This document shows positions 20,715-31,113 of a DNA stretch of 64,000 nucleotides, in pieces. The notes beneath the pieces are model-generated. The model saw nothing but the letters and a program-made list of their open reading frames with translations. It searched no databases and was not told the origin of the DNA. The DNA is from Batkoa obscura (taxonomy: Eukaryota > Entomophthoromycota > Entomophthoromycetes > Entomophthorales > Batkoaceae). The position numbers were made by a program, and so were the translations under genes. Numbering within the stretch: the stretch's first letter is position 1; each line of letters starts with the position of its first letter. The stretch is from assembly GCA_030770535.1 (NCBI GenBank), contig JASVEC010000018.1, positions 930,001-994,000 of the forward strand. The letters are read 5' to 3'.

Positions 20715-22382
20715 TTACCAATCATTCAATTTATCTACTAAATCTAAATTCTTAACAGGTACTAAGGGAGAAGAATTAGATGTAATAGCTGGTCTTAAAT
20801 TCATATTGAAATTATATGGTTTCCAAGATCTTGGGGTAGAGTTACCATTAGAGCTATAGCTATATACTCCACTATTACTCTTATTTGAATAACTCATACA
20901 TTTATAATAATTATTGTTATTATAATTATTACTATTACTATTATTACTACCATTCGATGTAAAACTACTTTCATTTTTATAAGTTGATGTAGATGAATAA
21001 TTTGGTGTTGATGGTATAGATTTATCTTTACATCTATCTGAACAATAAGCTACTCTAGTAGGTAAATTAGGATGACCTTGACATGGACGATATTCTACTC
21101 CTTCAACAAATTCAGATACATAAGGTGAATTACAATATCCACAAGGACGTGCACCATTACCTAATATTTTTAATACAGTACGTGGTAAAGAACCTTGTCT
21201 TAAATGTAAACCATGAGATAATATAACGCGAGCAGTCATTTCTTTTAGAGATGGAATCATAGGAATTGGATTCATTTGTTGAGGTGTTGAACATAAAGGT
21301 GGAGAAGTTATTGGGGTTGAATTATTAGAAGTTAATTGTAATTGATGTAAGCGTTCTACTAATTGAGAAGGTGAAATAATTGAGTTTTTGTAATTTGGGG
21401 TGGATAAACCAGAATGAAAATTCGAATGAAATTGAGAATTGATACAAGAAATTGAACTTGTTGAGAAATCACCAATAGAACTTAATTGTAAGTTACCTTG
21501 AGTCATTGGATTACCTGTTAATGATAAGGATGTTTTATTCATAAAATTGATTATATCTCCAGGTATGACACATAAACAATTATTAGACAAATTTAAACTA
21601 GTTAACTGTTCTAAATCTACAATTTCAATAGGTAAATAAGATAATTTATTGTGTGATAAATCTAATAATTTCAATTGTTGACATAACCCAATAGATGTCG
21701 GTAAATAAGTTAATTGATTATTAGTTATATTTAAATATTGTAATTTAGATTGTTTATAGCCTAAATCAAAGGGTAATTCTTTAATATAATTATTGGAAAT
21801 ATCTAATACTTTTAGTGACTCTAAATTAGATATGACTTTATTGGGAATAGATTGTAGTTGATTTCCGCCGATACTACTACCTAACATTAAGGTTTCTAAT
21901 GATTTTAAATGACAAAATTCCTCGGGTAGTGATGGAATACAATTTTCACTTAACCTTAAACACTTCAAATTTCTTAAAGAATAACAATAAGATATTGGAA
22001 AGGGTTCATTTAATTGATTACGAGATAAATTCAATGTAATTAAATTACGAAAGTTAATTAATTGTTGTGGAAACCTGGTTAATTGATTTGATGATAAATT
22101 CAATACTCTTAAATTGTTGAGATTATTCAACTGGGAAGGAAACTCAGTTAATGAGTTATAAGATAAATCCAACTCTAATAAATTATTTAATAAGTTGTTA
22201 CTATTTAAGTTGTTTGTTATACAACTGCTTAAGAATATATTGATTGTGTAATTTAAATGATTATCATCATATCTTCTCTTCCTAAATGACATGGTAACTT
22301 CATCATATTGTAATCCGTTATTATAATTCATAGCTGTCTTTGTTGATACATTATAATTATAGTTAGGTTGTATTTGAATCAT
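20715..22382 (-). CDS. Leucine-rich-repeat protein with C-terminal Cys cluster
   Basis: An intronless ORF of 555 residues. About nine or ten LRRs of the 'LxxLDLSxNxLxxLP' type run from residue ~65 to ~290 (for example LRVLNLSSNQLTRFPQQL and LKLLDLSHNKLSYLPIEI). A Ser/Pro-rich linker leads to a compact region at ~385-455: LSHGLHLRQGSLP, then CGYCNSPYVSEF, RPCQGH and AYCSDRCKD. The spacing of these Cys residues suggests a zinc-binding module. The tail is Asn/Ser-rich low complexity. No signal peptide or membrane segment is seen, so a cytosolic scaffold (RAS-pathway or Sog2/Shoc2-like) is plausible but unproven. I do not recognise the C-terminal module by name. Confidence 0.85.
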   Translation of the reverse strand: MIQIQPNYNYNVSTKTAMNYNNGLQYDEVTMSFRKRRYDDNHLNYTINIFLSSCITNNLNSNNLLNNLLELDLSYNSLTEFPSQLNNLNNLRVLNLSSNQLTRFPQQLINFRNLITLNLSRNQLNEPFPISYCYSLRNLKCLRLSENCIPSLPEEFCHLKSLETLMLGSSIGGNQLQSIPNKVISNLESLKVLDISNNYIKELPFDLGYKQSKLQYLNITNNQLTYLPTSIGLCQQLKLLDLSHNKLSYLPIEIVDLEQLTSLNLSNNCLCVIPGDIINFMNKTSLSLTGNPMTQGNLQLSSIGDFSTSSISCINSQFHSNFHSGLSTPNYKNSIISPSQLVERLHQLQLTSNNSTPITSPPLCSTPQQMNPIPMIPSLKEMTARVILSHGLHLRQGSLPRTVLKILGNGARPCGYCNSPYVSEFVEGVEYRPCQGHPNLPTRVAYCSDRCKDKSIPSTPNYSSTSTYKNESSFTSNGSNNSNSNNYNNNNYYKCMSYSNKSNSGVYSYSSNGNSTPRSWKPYNFNMNLRPAITSNSSPLVPVKNLDLVDKLNDW

Positions 22383-23723
22383 ATTAAATTTTCGATAAAA
22401 ATACTAACTTGTTTCTTTTTTTATTAAAAGTTGTTTACTAAAAATCCTATTCTTTTATACTAATCTGATAAACCTCTCTACTCTCTACCAATGAAATGTA
22501 ACTCTACAAATCAGATAAGGAACAAAAGAAATATTTGAGATTTATTGGCTATAAGATTTAACTTCTTAAACTTAATTGGTGGTTCTTTGTGAAAAAAGGC
22601 ATTGACCATCTTTATAATAGTAACTTGGAAATGATCTTAAGGTATTTTTTTTAATCTAATTTTAACCTTAATCCAACATTGTTGAACTAATAAAGCCATT
22701 AAATTCCAATCAAATCAGATAGATTGAAATTGAGTCAACAATTATCACTCCGTGATAATTTTATTAAAAATGGGGTAACATAAGTAACTAAATTTAGTAA
22801 AATTACTTAACAACTTTAATAATGCTTCTTAAATTTCAAGCTCCGAATTACACTATTAATGATTATTAATTTCTATGCCTTCATAGTTTTGTTTTAGAGT
22901 CAGGATTATTAAGTGTTTGATATTAGATAATGTGAATTATATTAATAATTGAATGAATTTCAATCCTGTATAATGTATTAAAGCGCAATATACGATAATA
23001 TCTGTTAATAATTTAGCCTTTTTGCACTTTCATTCATTTTCTTTCATTTATTTTCTTTCATTTATAATTATTTATAATTATTTATAATCTTTCTTATAAT
23101 GTTTACAAATTCTTTTATTAAATACTAACTCATTTTGAAAATGATCTAAGATTATACTAAGATTATTAGTGTTGATTATTGTATTATAATAATTTCTTTT
23201 TTATTTAAATCTTAAAGTTTTTAAGTTTAAATATCGAGTACATCTAAAAACTATGTTTAATAATAATATTCAATGATTCAAATTATAAATTATAAATAAA
23301 CTTCAACTATTAAGTCTTATTGTCATTATTAAAGCATAGTTATCGTCAAGCTATGATTAATATTCATTATTTAAATTTTTTACTGTTTTTTATGACCGTT
23401 TACAATTATTTATATTTCTCTTTCTAATATTTATAAATTCATTTATTAGATACGACTTTTTTTGTTTTAATAACAATTAATTTAAGATCAAAACACACCC
23501 TTCAGTAAGTTATTTGCTTGCAATTACTAAATGCCAGGATTTTATACATTTTTAAGAAAAGTGTAGAAGATTATTAATAGCAGTTTGTTTCAAAATAATA
23601 GTTTTTTTAAGTTCCGATAATATCAATAATGATTTTACCATTTGTTTCATAATAAGATTTGATAAGATTTAAAATAAGATTATAAATAAACTCTATTTAA
23701 ATTTGATACCATAAAATATCAAA
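22383..23723. other. Long gene-free stretch
   Basis: About 1.3 kb at very high AT. It shows loosely repeated tracts (TTTATAATTATTTATAATC at 23055-23090 and TTTACAATTATTTATATT at 23399). No ORF or RNA gene is seen. Confidence 0.45.
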
Positions 23724-23836
23724 ATATGGGGATGTATTTTTGTGTTTAAGAATTTTACTAACACATCTTCCGCTCAAATAGCGAAATAGCGCTTGAAAGT
23801 GAAAAAAGTAATGAAATCAAAAAAATATCCCCATAT
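23724..23836 (-). mobile_element. MITE copy 11
   Basis: The ends are ATATGGGGATGT and ATATCCCCATAT, a near-perfect inverted repeat. The core has a short local duplication (AAATAGCGAAATAGCGCTT) that makes this copy a few bases longer. Confidence 0.92.
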
Positions 23837-24082
23837 GGTAATAATAACTGGGGATCATCATCCGTTATTTTAGCTTGCTAAGTTACTTTATCTTTAATAT
23901 TTATAATTAACTATAAATCAATACATCAGATAATTATTATTGTATTGAAAATAATCTAAACCATAACAAAACTACTGATATTAAATTTTGTTTTACAATA
24001 ATTTTAATTTATATTAAATAAACTATAAATTTAATTAATAATTTAAATTTAAATTTAAATTTTAGTTTATTAATCAAAAACA

Positions 24083-24125
24083 ATAGGGATGTCCAAATTA
24101 GTTTTAGAATTTAGTTAAAATTAAT
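24083..24125 (+). mobile_element. Transposon terminus-like fragment
   Basis: ATAGGGATGTCCAAATTAG resembles the terminus at 62754 (GGGGTTGTCTGAATTAG). It may be the left tip of a decayed element; the other end was not found. Confidence 0.35.
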
Positions 24126-24297
24126 CCAAATTAAATTTTTAAATTTATTCTTAATATATGATTAGTTAAAGGGTTCACTTAAGTTTTTTATAGTAGACTT
24201 TCAAAATCCTGGGAGGTTGAACCCGACTGTCTTATTTATGCAATAGTTTATTTTTATGACACCAAATGTGATATACATTATAAGAGGGTTCTTTTAT

Positions 24298-25058
24298 TTA
24301 CATGGATTTGGTACCATAATCTAAATTAAAGAGAAGGGGGATAGTAATTGAGTTTGATACGAGTGAAATAATGAAAGATATAAGATTAGCTAAGAAACCA
24401 ATCACAAAAGCGACAGCATGAATTGGTATTTTGTCAAACATATAAGCCGGAACAAAAACAGATCTAGCAAAAGGATAAACCAAAGAGATCACAGTTTCAG
24501 CAACTCTACTGCTATTGTCATTACCAATTTTGTTTATCAGTATAGAAAAACCGAACCAATAGAATCTTCACTCAAACTTTTATAAGCATAAAGCAAGCGT
24601 TATACAAATTCTGATAAATTTTTATACTGTCCATGAGGATTATTAGTACTAAAGCTATCATTTTCTTGCCTTTGGGTTATCTTTACTGGAATCATACATA
24701 AGAACCAGCTAAGGAAGAGAATAAAGCAGACAACGAATTGAACTTTATCTTCTGGTTAATGATACATTTCTAATTATTTATAATATACAATTTCACTTTT
24801 TTTAATACTTTCTAATCTTTGTTCTGAATGAAAATAAATTTAGTGGCTAATATAGACTAAGCTAACTACTGATGATGGGACTGTTAAAAATAATAGCAGT
24901 TTTTTTTGGTTACACGATCCCCTTAAGCTGTTATTTAAATCAAACTGAAGCGGTCTATTTAAGGTTTTATATATCTTTCGCTTTAATATTTGGAGATATT
25001 TTTCGTCTGCTCCAGTATTTAGTAATAATTTCACTCTATGTTGCATAAAAATGCACAA
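24298..25058 (-). pseudogene. Possible relic of a multi-pass membrane protein gene
   Basis: Reading the minus strand, hydrophobic coding-like stretches appear in order: an N-terminal piece at 25058-24840 (MCIFMQHRVKLLLNTGADE), VQFVVCFILFLSWFLCMIPVKI around 24690-24750, and SLVYPFARSVFVPAYMF with two further hydrophobic segments at 24492-24298. Frames differ between pieces and stops intervene, with no clear intron boundaries. The 'ARSVFVPAY' segment recalls the late helices of nucleoside-type transporters, but this is weak. I treat it as a broken gene of unknown family. Confidence 0.3.
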
Positions 25059-25070
25059 ATAAAACTAAAA

Positions 25071-25174
25071 AATGAGAATGTTTTTTGGCTTCACTACTTT
25101 TTCCATATTTTAAGTGCTATTTGAGCAGAAAAATTATTAGTAAATTTCTTAAACAAAGAAATACATCCCCAAAC
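25071..25174 (+). mobile_element. MITE copy 12
   Basis: The ends are AATGAGAATG and TACATCCCCAAACT. The core is CATATTTTAAGTGCTATTTG. Confidence 0.85.
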
Positions 25175-25754
25175 TCTTATTTTTTTGATTACTTTGACTA
25201 AATACACTGTTTTAAGATCTAATTAGAGACTTCTTGACCATTTATTTAAAATAAAGATTAGGCTAAAAATTAAACTCGAACAGATTAGCATGCTTCTTAA
25301 AAATTATAGTATAATTTTTTACTTAATAATGTTCAAGAAAGCGGATAAATAAATCCAAAAAAGCATATCAAAATGGTTAGTTCCTAGGAATAAATACAAT
25401 CAGATTGCTGGATAGTTGAGCCCGTTTGAACATACATACTATTTTTTATAAAATATGTTGACAAAAATTTATTTCCATATATTCCTTTTTGTTATTTATA
25501 TAACAACTATACCAATAAACTTACTTATTAAAAGTACACTAGGATTGTTTAAATGAAAAATAAAGGTGAAAGTAAGAAAAAGTTAAATAATCGAAAAAAG
25601 GTAACACAGTTTCCGTAATTAATAAGAATAAAACAATAACTAGGTCAAGCTTGAATAAATTTTAATTAACTATAATAATAAACTTGAAATTAAGCTACTG
25701 TTTATATAAATATAGATTGCTTTATAGGATTGTTTTACGAAAATCAACGCAAAC

Positions 25755-28700
25755 TCAATCCTCCATCATTTTTTCATGTTCCTCAGTCAATTGATTATCA
25801 CTATATTCAACATTCATTTCAATTTTTTCATCAGTTTTAATATCTTCTACTTCATCCGGACTGGAGATTGATTTATGAGATTGAATTTTATTTTTAACTC
25901 TTTTAGATTCTCTTGCCGCAGTATTTTCAACTTCATTATGGTAAAGCAGCAGTTCACTTGCTCCATCAATTTTTACTTCATCTGAACTTAGTTTTGGTTC
26001 ATAATACAAAATTTTATTTTTCGCTCTTTTTGATCTCCTTGGCACAATATTTCCAAAACCATTATGATAAGGCGATATTTCATCTGCTTCATCAATTTTA
26101 GATTTGTCATTTTTTACATTATCTGAATTCGGAGCTGATTTATAAGTTTGAGTATCGTTTATTCTCTTTGATCTTCTTGCCCCGGTATCCTTAAGCTCAT
26201 TATGTGAAGCCAATCTTTTACTTTGTTTACTAGCTTTAAACTTTTCACGTAAGTTGTTAATGATCCTTCCTTTTAAAACTAAGGTTCCGGTAACTTCCTT
26301 TTGGATAGTGCTCCAAACATTGGCTAACAACCTTGATGAATTTACTACGTCAATGCACCTCGAATGATTGTATGGAAGTGTTCTAAATTCATTAGTTAGT
26401 TGGGTACAAATCAGAGCACTTTCTGGTGCCACAAAGTCCATTGCAGTTTTGATACAATGATGAAGATTCTGGACTTGATGAGCACAACCAGCTGGTATAA
26501 GTACTGCATCACCAGGCTTTTGATAGATCTGGTGACTTACTACACTGTAATCATTTGCAAGGCCCTCTAGGTCTTTTTCAGTCAAATAAACGGCTTGGTC
26601 ATGAATTGGATGACAGTTCACATAATCTTTCTTATATCTTAATATAAACTTTTTAAGCATCTCTATGTCTTCTCTTTTAAATATGTGCCATAAAGCGCCT
26701 GGCTCATTTGGACCACCTGAGGAGTAGTTCATTATATTAATGGCATCTGCGGCATCCAAATGAAGTGGCGTGGTGCCAAATTCCTTACCATTTTCGTAAT
26801 AATAGGAATTGTACATTTTTGGTCCAAGATCTGGGACAACGTGGATATCTGGCAGATATGAAACTAGGTTAAACTTACCATCATATCTCATATACTCTGG
26901 AAATGGTATAAGATTCATGAAATCATTGTAGAGACATTCAAAATATTCCTTGAAACTTCTATCAGATGGCCAATCCTTGATCTTGGCTGGTATTTGCTTT
27001 TCATTAAATTGGACTCCCTTATTTTCATTATTAAAGTTAGTGAAGAAATCTTTTACTTTTATTCTATCATATTTTTTACTATTTAAATAGATAATGTCAG
27101 TTTCAGCTTCCGCATAATGCTCGATAAAGAACGAAGGGTCAACAGAATACTTTGATAAACTCATATCAAGCTCAATTACCATTGGAGTGGCCTTTTTCCA
27201 CGCTACTTGGAAATCAGATAGGTTAATAGCATTTTTCTTTCCGAACGGGTAAGGAAGGGAGATATGATCGAGATTAGGCAATAATTCACTCCTAATACTT
27301 CCAGCTTCAGCTGTCATATCGAGAGAGTTGAACCTAAGCATAGAATCATAAAATTTATCAAACTCCTTTAATGTATAACAAGAAAATGGCAAAAACATTC
27401 TACGAGTATGAAAACTAGCATCAGAACCACGAGGACTAATACAATCAAAAGGGTTTGCTCTAAAATCAAATTCATAATAAAAGTTCTTATAGCATAAGGC
27501 ACATAGCTCGGTCCCGCATTTACGACACATATAGAAAAAGCAGAAAACAGAAGTTCTACATTTATCACAAATCTGTGCTATAGGCCGAACCATTGCACGA
27601 TAACGTATGTCATTTCCAAATTTTTGGTAAATTTCAATTTCGTGTTTCAATGATTCTTTTAATGCCGGGTTGATATATTCTTTTATATACTTATAATCTT
27701 CATCCGTAACTTCATTGTTGTATGCAATCAACGGCGCTGTTGGTAAGTCTGGAGGTGTGAATGAATCTACAATTTTTGATTTTTTCCCCCCGGTTCCTTT
27801 TATAAAATCACATATTTCGTCTTTGAATTCATCATACTCAATTGCTTTAATAAAAGAACAGCCATCGACCAGTTCATTTCTTTCGTCTTTGGCAAATAAT
27901 CGTGTGGCTCTAAATCTACAAGCATCATTTTTTTTTATGACACATGATTTACAACGATTGAATATATTGATATCCTTTGCGTTACATGCTTGATTTTGGA
28001 CAATACAAAAATCAAGCTTCAAGTCCTCACAAGCTTTCAATGATTCATCAACGTGTGCTTCTAGTTTTTCTACATCGTCTGGATAGCCTGGTCTTGCTTT
28101 CAAATATCTATTAATTTTATGTTTGACTCTTAAACTTAAATCGTGATAATCTATATTAAGAGAATTTTCAAAATCGGTCGCATCTAATATTATATTTTCC
28201 TGTGACTTATTTCTTTTAGCTGAGTCTGCTCTGGTTCTTTTTTTTATGATAGTCTTCTTTTGAAAAGTAGAATCAAAGTCATAATCAGGATTGTTACTTT
28301 CAATAGAATTAGCAGGGATAATAAAAGTTGAAGGTATAATATCTTTACTAAAGTATTGGCTACCAAAAAACATCAAAAGGGAATCTGGGTTAAATTCAAA
28401 CTCATTTTTTTCTGACCATTTGCTAAAGTCTTCAATAAATTTAAACCATTTTGATAGCAATACTTTAGAAAAAGGGCAATTGCGGTTAATTTTAAAAAAA
28501 TCTAACGATTTTGGGGATTGGAGTTTGAATTCTTCATAGGTGGAGCGTAAAGTAGAAGTGAATTGTTTTTCTTCTGGTGATGATGGATAATTAAATTTGA
28601 AATCACAAAGGGTTTTTTTGTCCTTTGGTTCCAATCCTCTAACGAGGATACTTGAGATTAAAAGTATTAACAAAGGTGATTCATCTCTGTTAAATAGTGT

Positions 28701-28973
28701 ATTGAATTCTTTTATTTTGTATAGCCATTCTAGTAATATTTCTCTTTTACGCCTATTTTTTATTACCGTTGAATCTTGGATCGTGTTTTTGACTTGACTC
28801 TCATCCCTTTTGAATATTTCATAGATAGCTTCCACTTCCTCTTTAATCATATTAACATCCTCATCAAATAAAATGTTGACATCGACCCTTTCAAAGGTAA
28901 AAGGAAACCTATCTACTTCAACTTTAATGTTCTTTGTCATCCCTTCAGTTTTATCGACAATCTCTTTATCCAT
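25755..28973 (-). CDS. KDM3/JMJD1-like JmjC histone demethylase, intact
   Basis: A single 1072-residue ORF with no intron. The N-terminal ~300 residues are unrecognised. A basic stretch follows (KKRTRADSAKRNKS). A first Cys region lies at ~315-370 (CNAKDINIFNRCKSC), then a Cys-rich cluster at ~465-500 (CDKCRTSVFCFFYMCRKCGTELCALC) that resembles the KDM3 zinc finger. The JmjC domain spans about 590-870. Fe(II) ligands are His738 and Asp740 (PLHLDAADAINIMNY) and His832 (PAGCAHQVQNLHHCIK). GALWHIF and the DPIHDQ-like PIHDQAVYL are KDM3 landmarks. KDM3 enzymes demethylate H3K9me1/2 in the nucleus; activity here is inferred from the complete ligand set. The tail carries three repeats of the type RRSKR-x-KN/ND, perhaps nuclear localisation signals. 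It is the only intact member of a three-copy family, and its lack of introns contrasts with nearby core genes. Confidence 0.88.
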   Translation of the reverse strand: MDKEIVDKTEGMTKNIKVEVDRFPFTFERVDVNILFDEDVNMIKEEVEAIYEIFKRDESQVKNTIQDSTVIKNRRKREILLEWLYKIKEFNTLFNRDESPLLILLISSILVRGLEPKDKKTLCDFKFNYPSSPEEKQFTSTLRSTYEEFKLQSPKSLDFFKINRNCPFSKVLLSKWFKFIEDFSKWSEKNEFEFNPDSLLMFFGSQYFSKDIIPSTFIIPANSIESNNPDYDFDSTFQKKTIIKKRTRADSAKRNKSQENIILDATDFENSLNIDYHDLSLRVKHKINRYLKARPGYPDDVEKLEAHVDESLKACEDLKLDFCIVQNQACNAKDINIFNRCKSCVIKKNDACRFRATRLFAKDERNELVDGCSFIKAIEYDEFKDEICDFIKGTGGKKSKIVDSFTPPDLPTAPLIAYNNEVTDEDYKYIKEYINPALKESLKHEIEIYQKFGNDIRYRAMVRPIAQICDKCRTSVFCFFYMCRKCGTELCALCYKNFYYEFDFRANPFDCISPRGSDASFHTRRMFLPFSCYTLKEFDKFYDSMLRFNSLDMTAEAGSIRSELLPNLDHISLPYPFGKKNAINLSDFQVAWKKATPMVIELDMSLSKYSVDPSFFIEHYAEAETDIIYLNSKKYDRIKVKDFFTNFNNENKGVQFNEKQIPAKIKDWPSDRSFKEYFECLYNDFMNLIPFPEYMRYDGKFNLVSYLPDIHVVPDLGPKMYNSYYYENGKEFGTTPLHLDAADAINIMNYSSGGPNEPGALWHIFKREDIEMLKKFILRYKKDYVNCHPIHDQAVYLTEKDLEGLANDYSVVSHQIYQKPGDAVLIPAGCAHQVQNLHHCIKTAMDFVAPESALICTQLTNEFRTLPYNHSRCIDVVNSSRLLANVWSTIQKEVTGTLVLKGRIINNLREKFKASKQSKRLASHNELKDTGARRSKRINDTQTYKSAPNSDNVKNDKSKIDEADEISPYHNGFGNIVPRRSKRAKNKILYYEPKLSSDEVKIDGASELLLYHNEVENTAARESKRVKNKIQSHKSISSPDEVEDIKTDEKIEMNVEYSDNQLTEEHEKMMED

Positions 28974-28980
28974 TTACCTT

Positions 28981-29000
28981 TAATTGCAAGTTACAATTAA
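28981..29000 (-). promoter_or_regulatory. Palindromic leader motif of intact JmjC gene
   Basis: Read on the coding strand, TTAATTGTAACTTGCAATTA lies 7 bases before the ATG. It matches in position and symmetry the motifs at 2025-2047 and 7491-7508. Confidence 0.45.
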
Positions 29001-29053
29001 TTTAAAACCCTGCTTTTTATATCTTTGAAGCTTCATAGTTGTCAATCATTCTT

Positions 29054-29058
29054 ATTGG
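29054..29058 (-). promoter_or_regulatory. CCAAT box of intact JmjC gene
   Basis: The coding strand reads ACAAATTTAACCAATAAGAA about 80 bp upstream of the ATG. The same block precedes JmjC relic 1. Confidence 0.45.
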
Positions 29059-29818
29059 TTAAATTTGTTACAGTTTTTATTCAGGGAGTTGTTTGGTCAA
29101 GGTCTAGGTAATGAGTCGATTTTGACATCAGATTAGAAAGTTGGCTCATACAATTGTTGTAGCTCTTTTCTAAGCTATTAACTACCTATCTTAAAAGAAG
29201 ATTTGTGTTAAAATTCGAAAAAAGCATGCATCAGGCTTTTAAAAAATGATAACATAGATATTTGCTTATAAAAACCATCACTAAAAGCGTCACAAAAGAG
29301 TTGCAACAGTTGTAAAGTGTAAATTTAAATAAAAGTAACTTTTAAAATATTTATTTATTAAGACATTTAAAATCTATTTAATTAGTTATTTCAAGATTAT
29401 AGTCGAAGTTTAAAAACCTACATAGAAGTAAAAAAATACATATCCAATATATTGTATTTTTTAAATATCTAATATGATAAAACAAAAAAACAGCGTAAAT
29501 TAAGCCTAAATCTATAGAAATCAATAAATTTAATTATATCTCCTCTCTTGACTCCATCGTTCATTAACTATATACCTTCCGCTTTCTACTTTATTTCCTA
29601 TTAAGAACAAAAAAGCCTGGAAAACCTTTAGCAACCCTTTTAAAATAAAATAAAATTGATATAAATAACAAAATCCAAGTTTGCAAAAATATAATTGTTC
29701 AATTTAGATAAATAAAAGTTTAATAAATAAAAGAGTCATTTAGTAAAACAGTAACTTTAAAGGGATTATAAACTATAAACAATAATGAAATGAAGATATA
29801 TTTAATAAAGTAACTGTT
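29059..29818. other. Intergenic stretch between JmjC and GH16 genes
   Basis: AT-rich. It is the JmjC promoter side and the GH16 3' side. No LITAF partner is present upstream of this JmjC copy, unlike copies 1 and 2. Confidence 0.5.
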
Positions 29819-31027
29819 TTAACATTCATAATTAAAATATTCCACCTTCATATCAATAAATCCACCATTTGAAAGGATTTCTTGATCATTCCAATTAATA
29901 TAACCACCTGCCCAATCTCGAGTACCTGGGGAGCCTGCACCACCATCCCATAACATAAATTGTACTTGAACTGGTGAAGTAGGGAAATTATACGATTTGG
30001 TACTTGGATTGTAGGTGGATTCTTTAGTGATCTTACGAATCATTACATTATCAACATAAAACGATATAAAATCTCGAGTCCAATTGATGGTATATGTATG
30101 ATAATTGTAATGGGTGTTAGAGGTACAATCATAAAATTGACCTTTGGAGTAATCTAAAATACCTTTATAATAATAGTTTGTTTGCACGGATGTTTCTTTG
30201 TGACCTACCCATTCAAAATCAACCTCATCACCGTCCTTAGATATTAAGTTAAAGGCACTAACTACACCACCAACTCGAGCTGATTTAATTCTAGCTGTAA
30301 AGCGTCCATAATGATAATATTTCTTTGTTCTCGCCCAGCCCCCTGCTCCTGCTTTCATCTCTGGGGAAGATAATACCATATTATCATTTTTAATTATTTT
30401 TAAAGATAATGAGTTCCTTTCCCAACTTACAGGTCCACCATAGATAAAATTACCACCACTCGTCAAACTACTTTCAGTATTAAAGTTCTCTTTCCAAGCA
30501 TTACATGTTTGTACATCCCATCCATTATTGGGATAATTCCATTCATTATTAATATCAGGCATTATAGGCATAACATCAACCGATGGGTAATGCGGATCAA
30601 CAATAATATTGTTGGTAGGATAAACAGGGGAGATAGGTGGTTTATTACCACAAGATAAATGAGAATAACTACCATAGGGGTTACATCCAGCGTGACAATA
30701 ATCTGGTCCAGAACCACAGTAGCCAAATTGGGAACAGCAAGGAGCATCAAAAGGGCAATGAGAGTTTGTAGAGCATCTTTTAATATCAGAGTTAGTATGT
30801 TGCTCGTGATGTATTGGTGGTTTATAGTTAAAACAACTGTGTGGCATAAAACTTGATCCAAAATTACAACCCACGCCACAGTGCTCCCAACTAGAACCAC
30901 AATAGCCAAACTGTGAACAGCATGGTGCCTCATATCCACACTTCCCTCCATTGTCGCATCTTTCTTGTGCTAATATAGTGCTTAGACTGAAAATAAATAA
31001 TACTGATGCTAAAAATAGTTTATACAT
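29819..31027 (-). CDS. Secreted Crh-like GH16 transglycosylase with two CBM18 modules
   Basis: An intronless ORF of 402 residues. A signal peptide (MYKLFLASVLFIFSLSTILA) is cleaved near QERC. Two hevein-like CBM18 chitin-binding modules follow at ~24-62 and ~84-125, each with CCSQFGYCG. A Pro-rich linker leads to the GH16 domain at ~170-400. The catalytic motif is DEVDFEW at 267-273 (nucleophile Glu268, acid/base Glu272), followed by VQTNYYYKG. CBM18 plus GH16 with this motif is the Crh1/Utr2 layout: enzymes that crosslink chitin to beta-1,6/1,3-glucan in fungal cell walls. No C-terminal GPI signal is apparent, since the protein ends in a Cys shortly after the domain. The placement of catalytic residues is confident and substrate use is inferred. 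Confidence 0.92.
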   Translation of the reverse strand: MYKLFLASVLFIFSLSTILAQERCDNGGKCGYEAPCCSQFGYCGSSWEHCGVGCNFGSSFMPHSCFNYKPPIHHEQHTNSDIKRCSTNSHCPFDAPCCSQFGYCGSGPDYCHAGCNPYGSYSHLSCGNKPPISPVYPTNNIIVDPHYPSVDVMPIMPDINNEWNYPNNGWDVQTCNAWKENFNTESSLTSGGNFIYGGPVSWERNSLSLKIIKNDNMVLSSPEMKAGAGGWARTKKYYHYGRFTARIKSARVGGVVSAFNLISKDGDEVDFEWVGHKETSVQTNYYYKGILDYSKGQFYDCTSNTHYNYHTYTINWTRDFISFYVDNVMIRKITKESTYNPSTKSYNFPTSPVQVQFMLWDGGAGSPGTRDWAGGYINWNDQEILSNGGFIDMKVEYFNYEC

Positions 31028-31103
31028 GAGATTAGTTATTAATTATATATGACTTGATTGAGATAAATTGAAAAATAAATAGAAAAGAAAATGAGTTTAT
31101 AGC

Positions 31104-31113
31104 GTTTATATAC
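31104..31113 (-). promoter_or_regulatory. TATA box of GH16 gene
   Basis: The coding strand reads GAGTATATAAACGC ~80 bp upstream of the ATG. The same GTATATAAA core precedes two 8-Cys secreted genes. Confidence 0.5.

Noticed and set aside
24195-24235. B-box-like GGTTCAACC on the minus strand, possible tRNA
   Set aside because: No acceptor or anticodon stem can be drawn around it.
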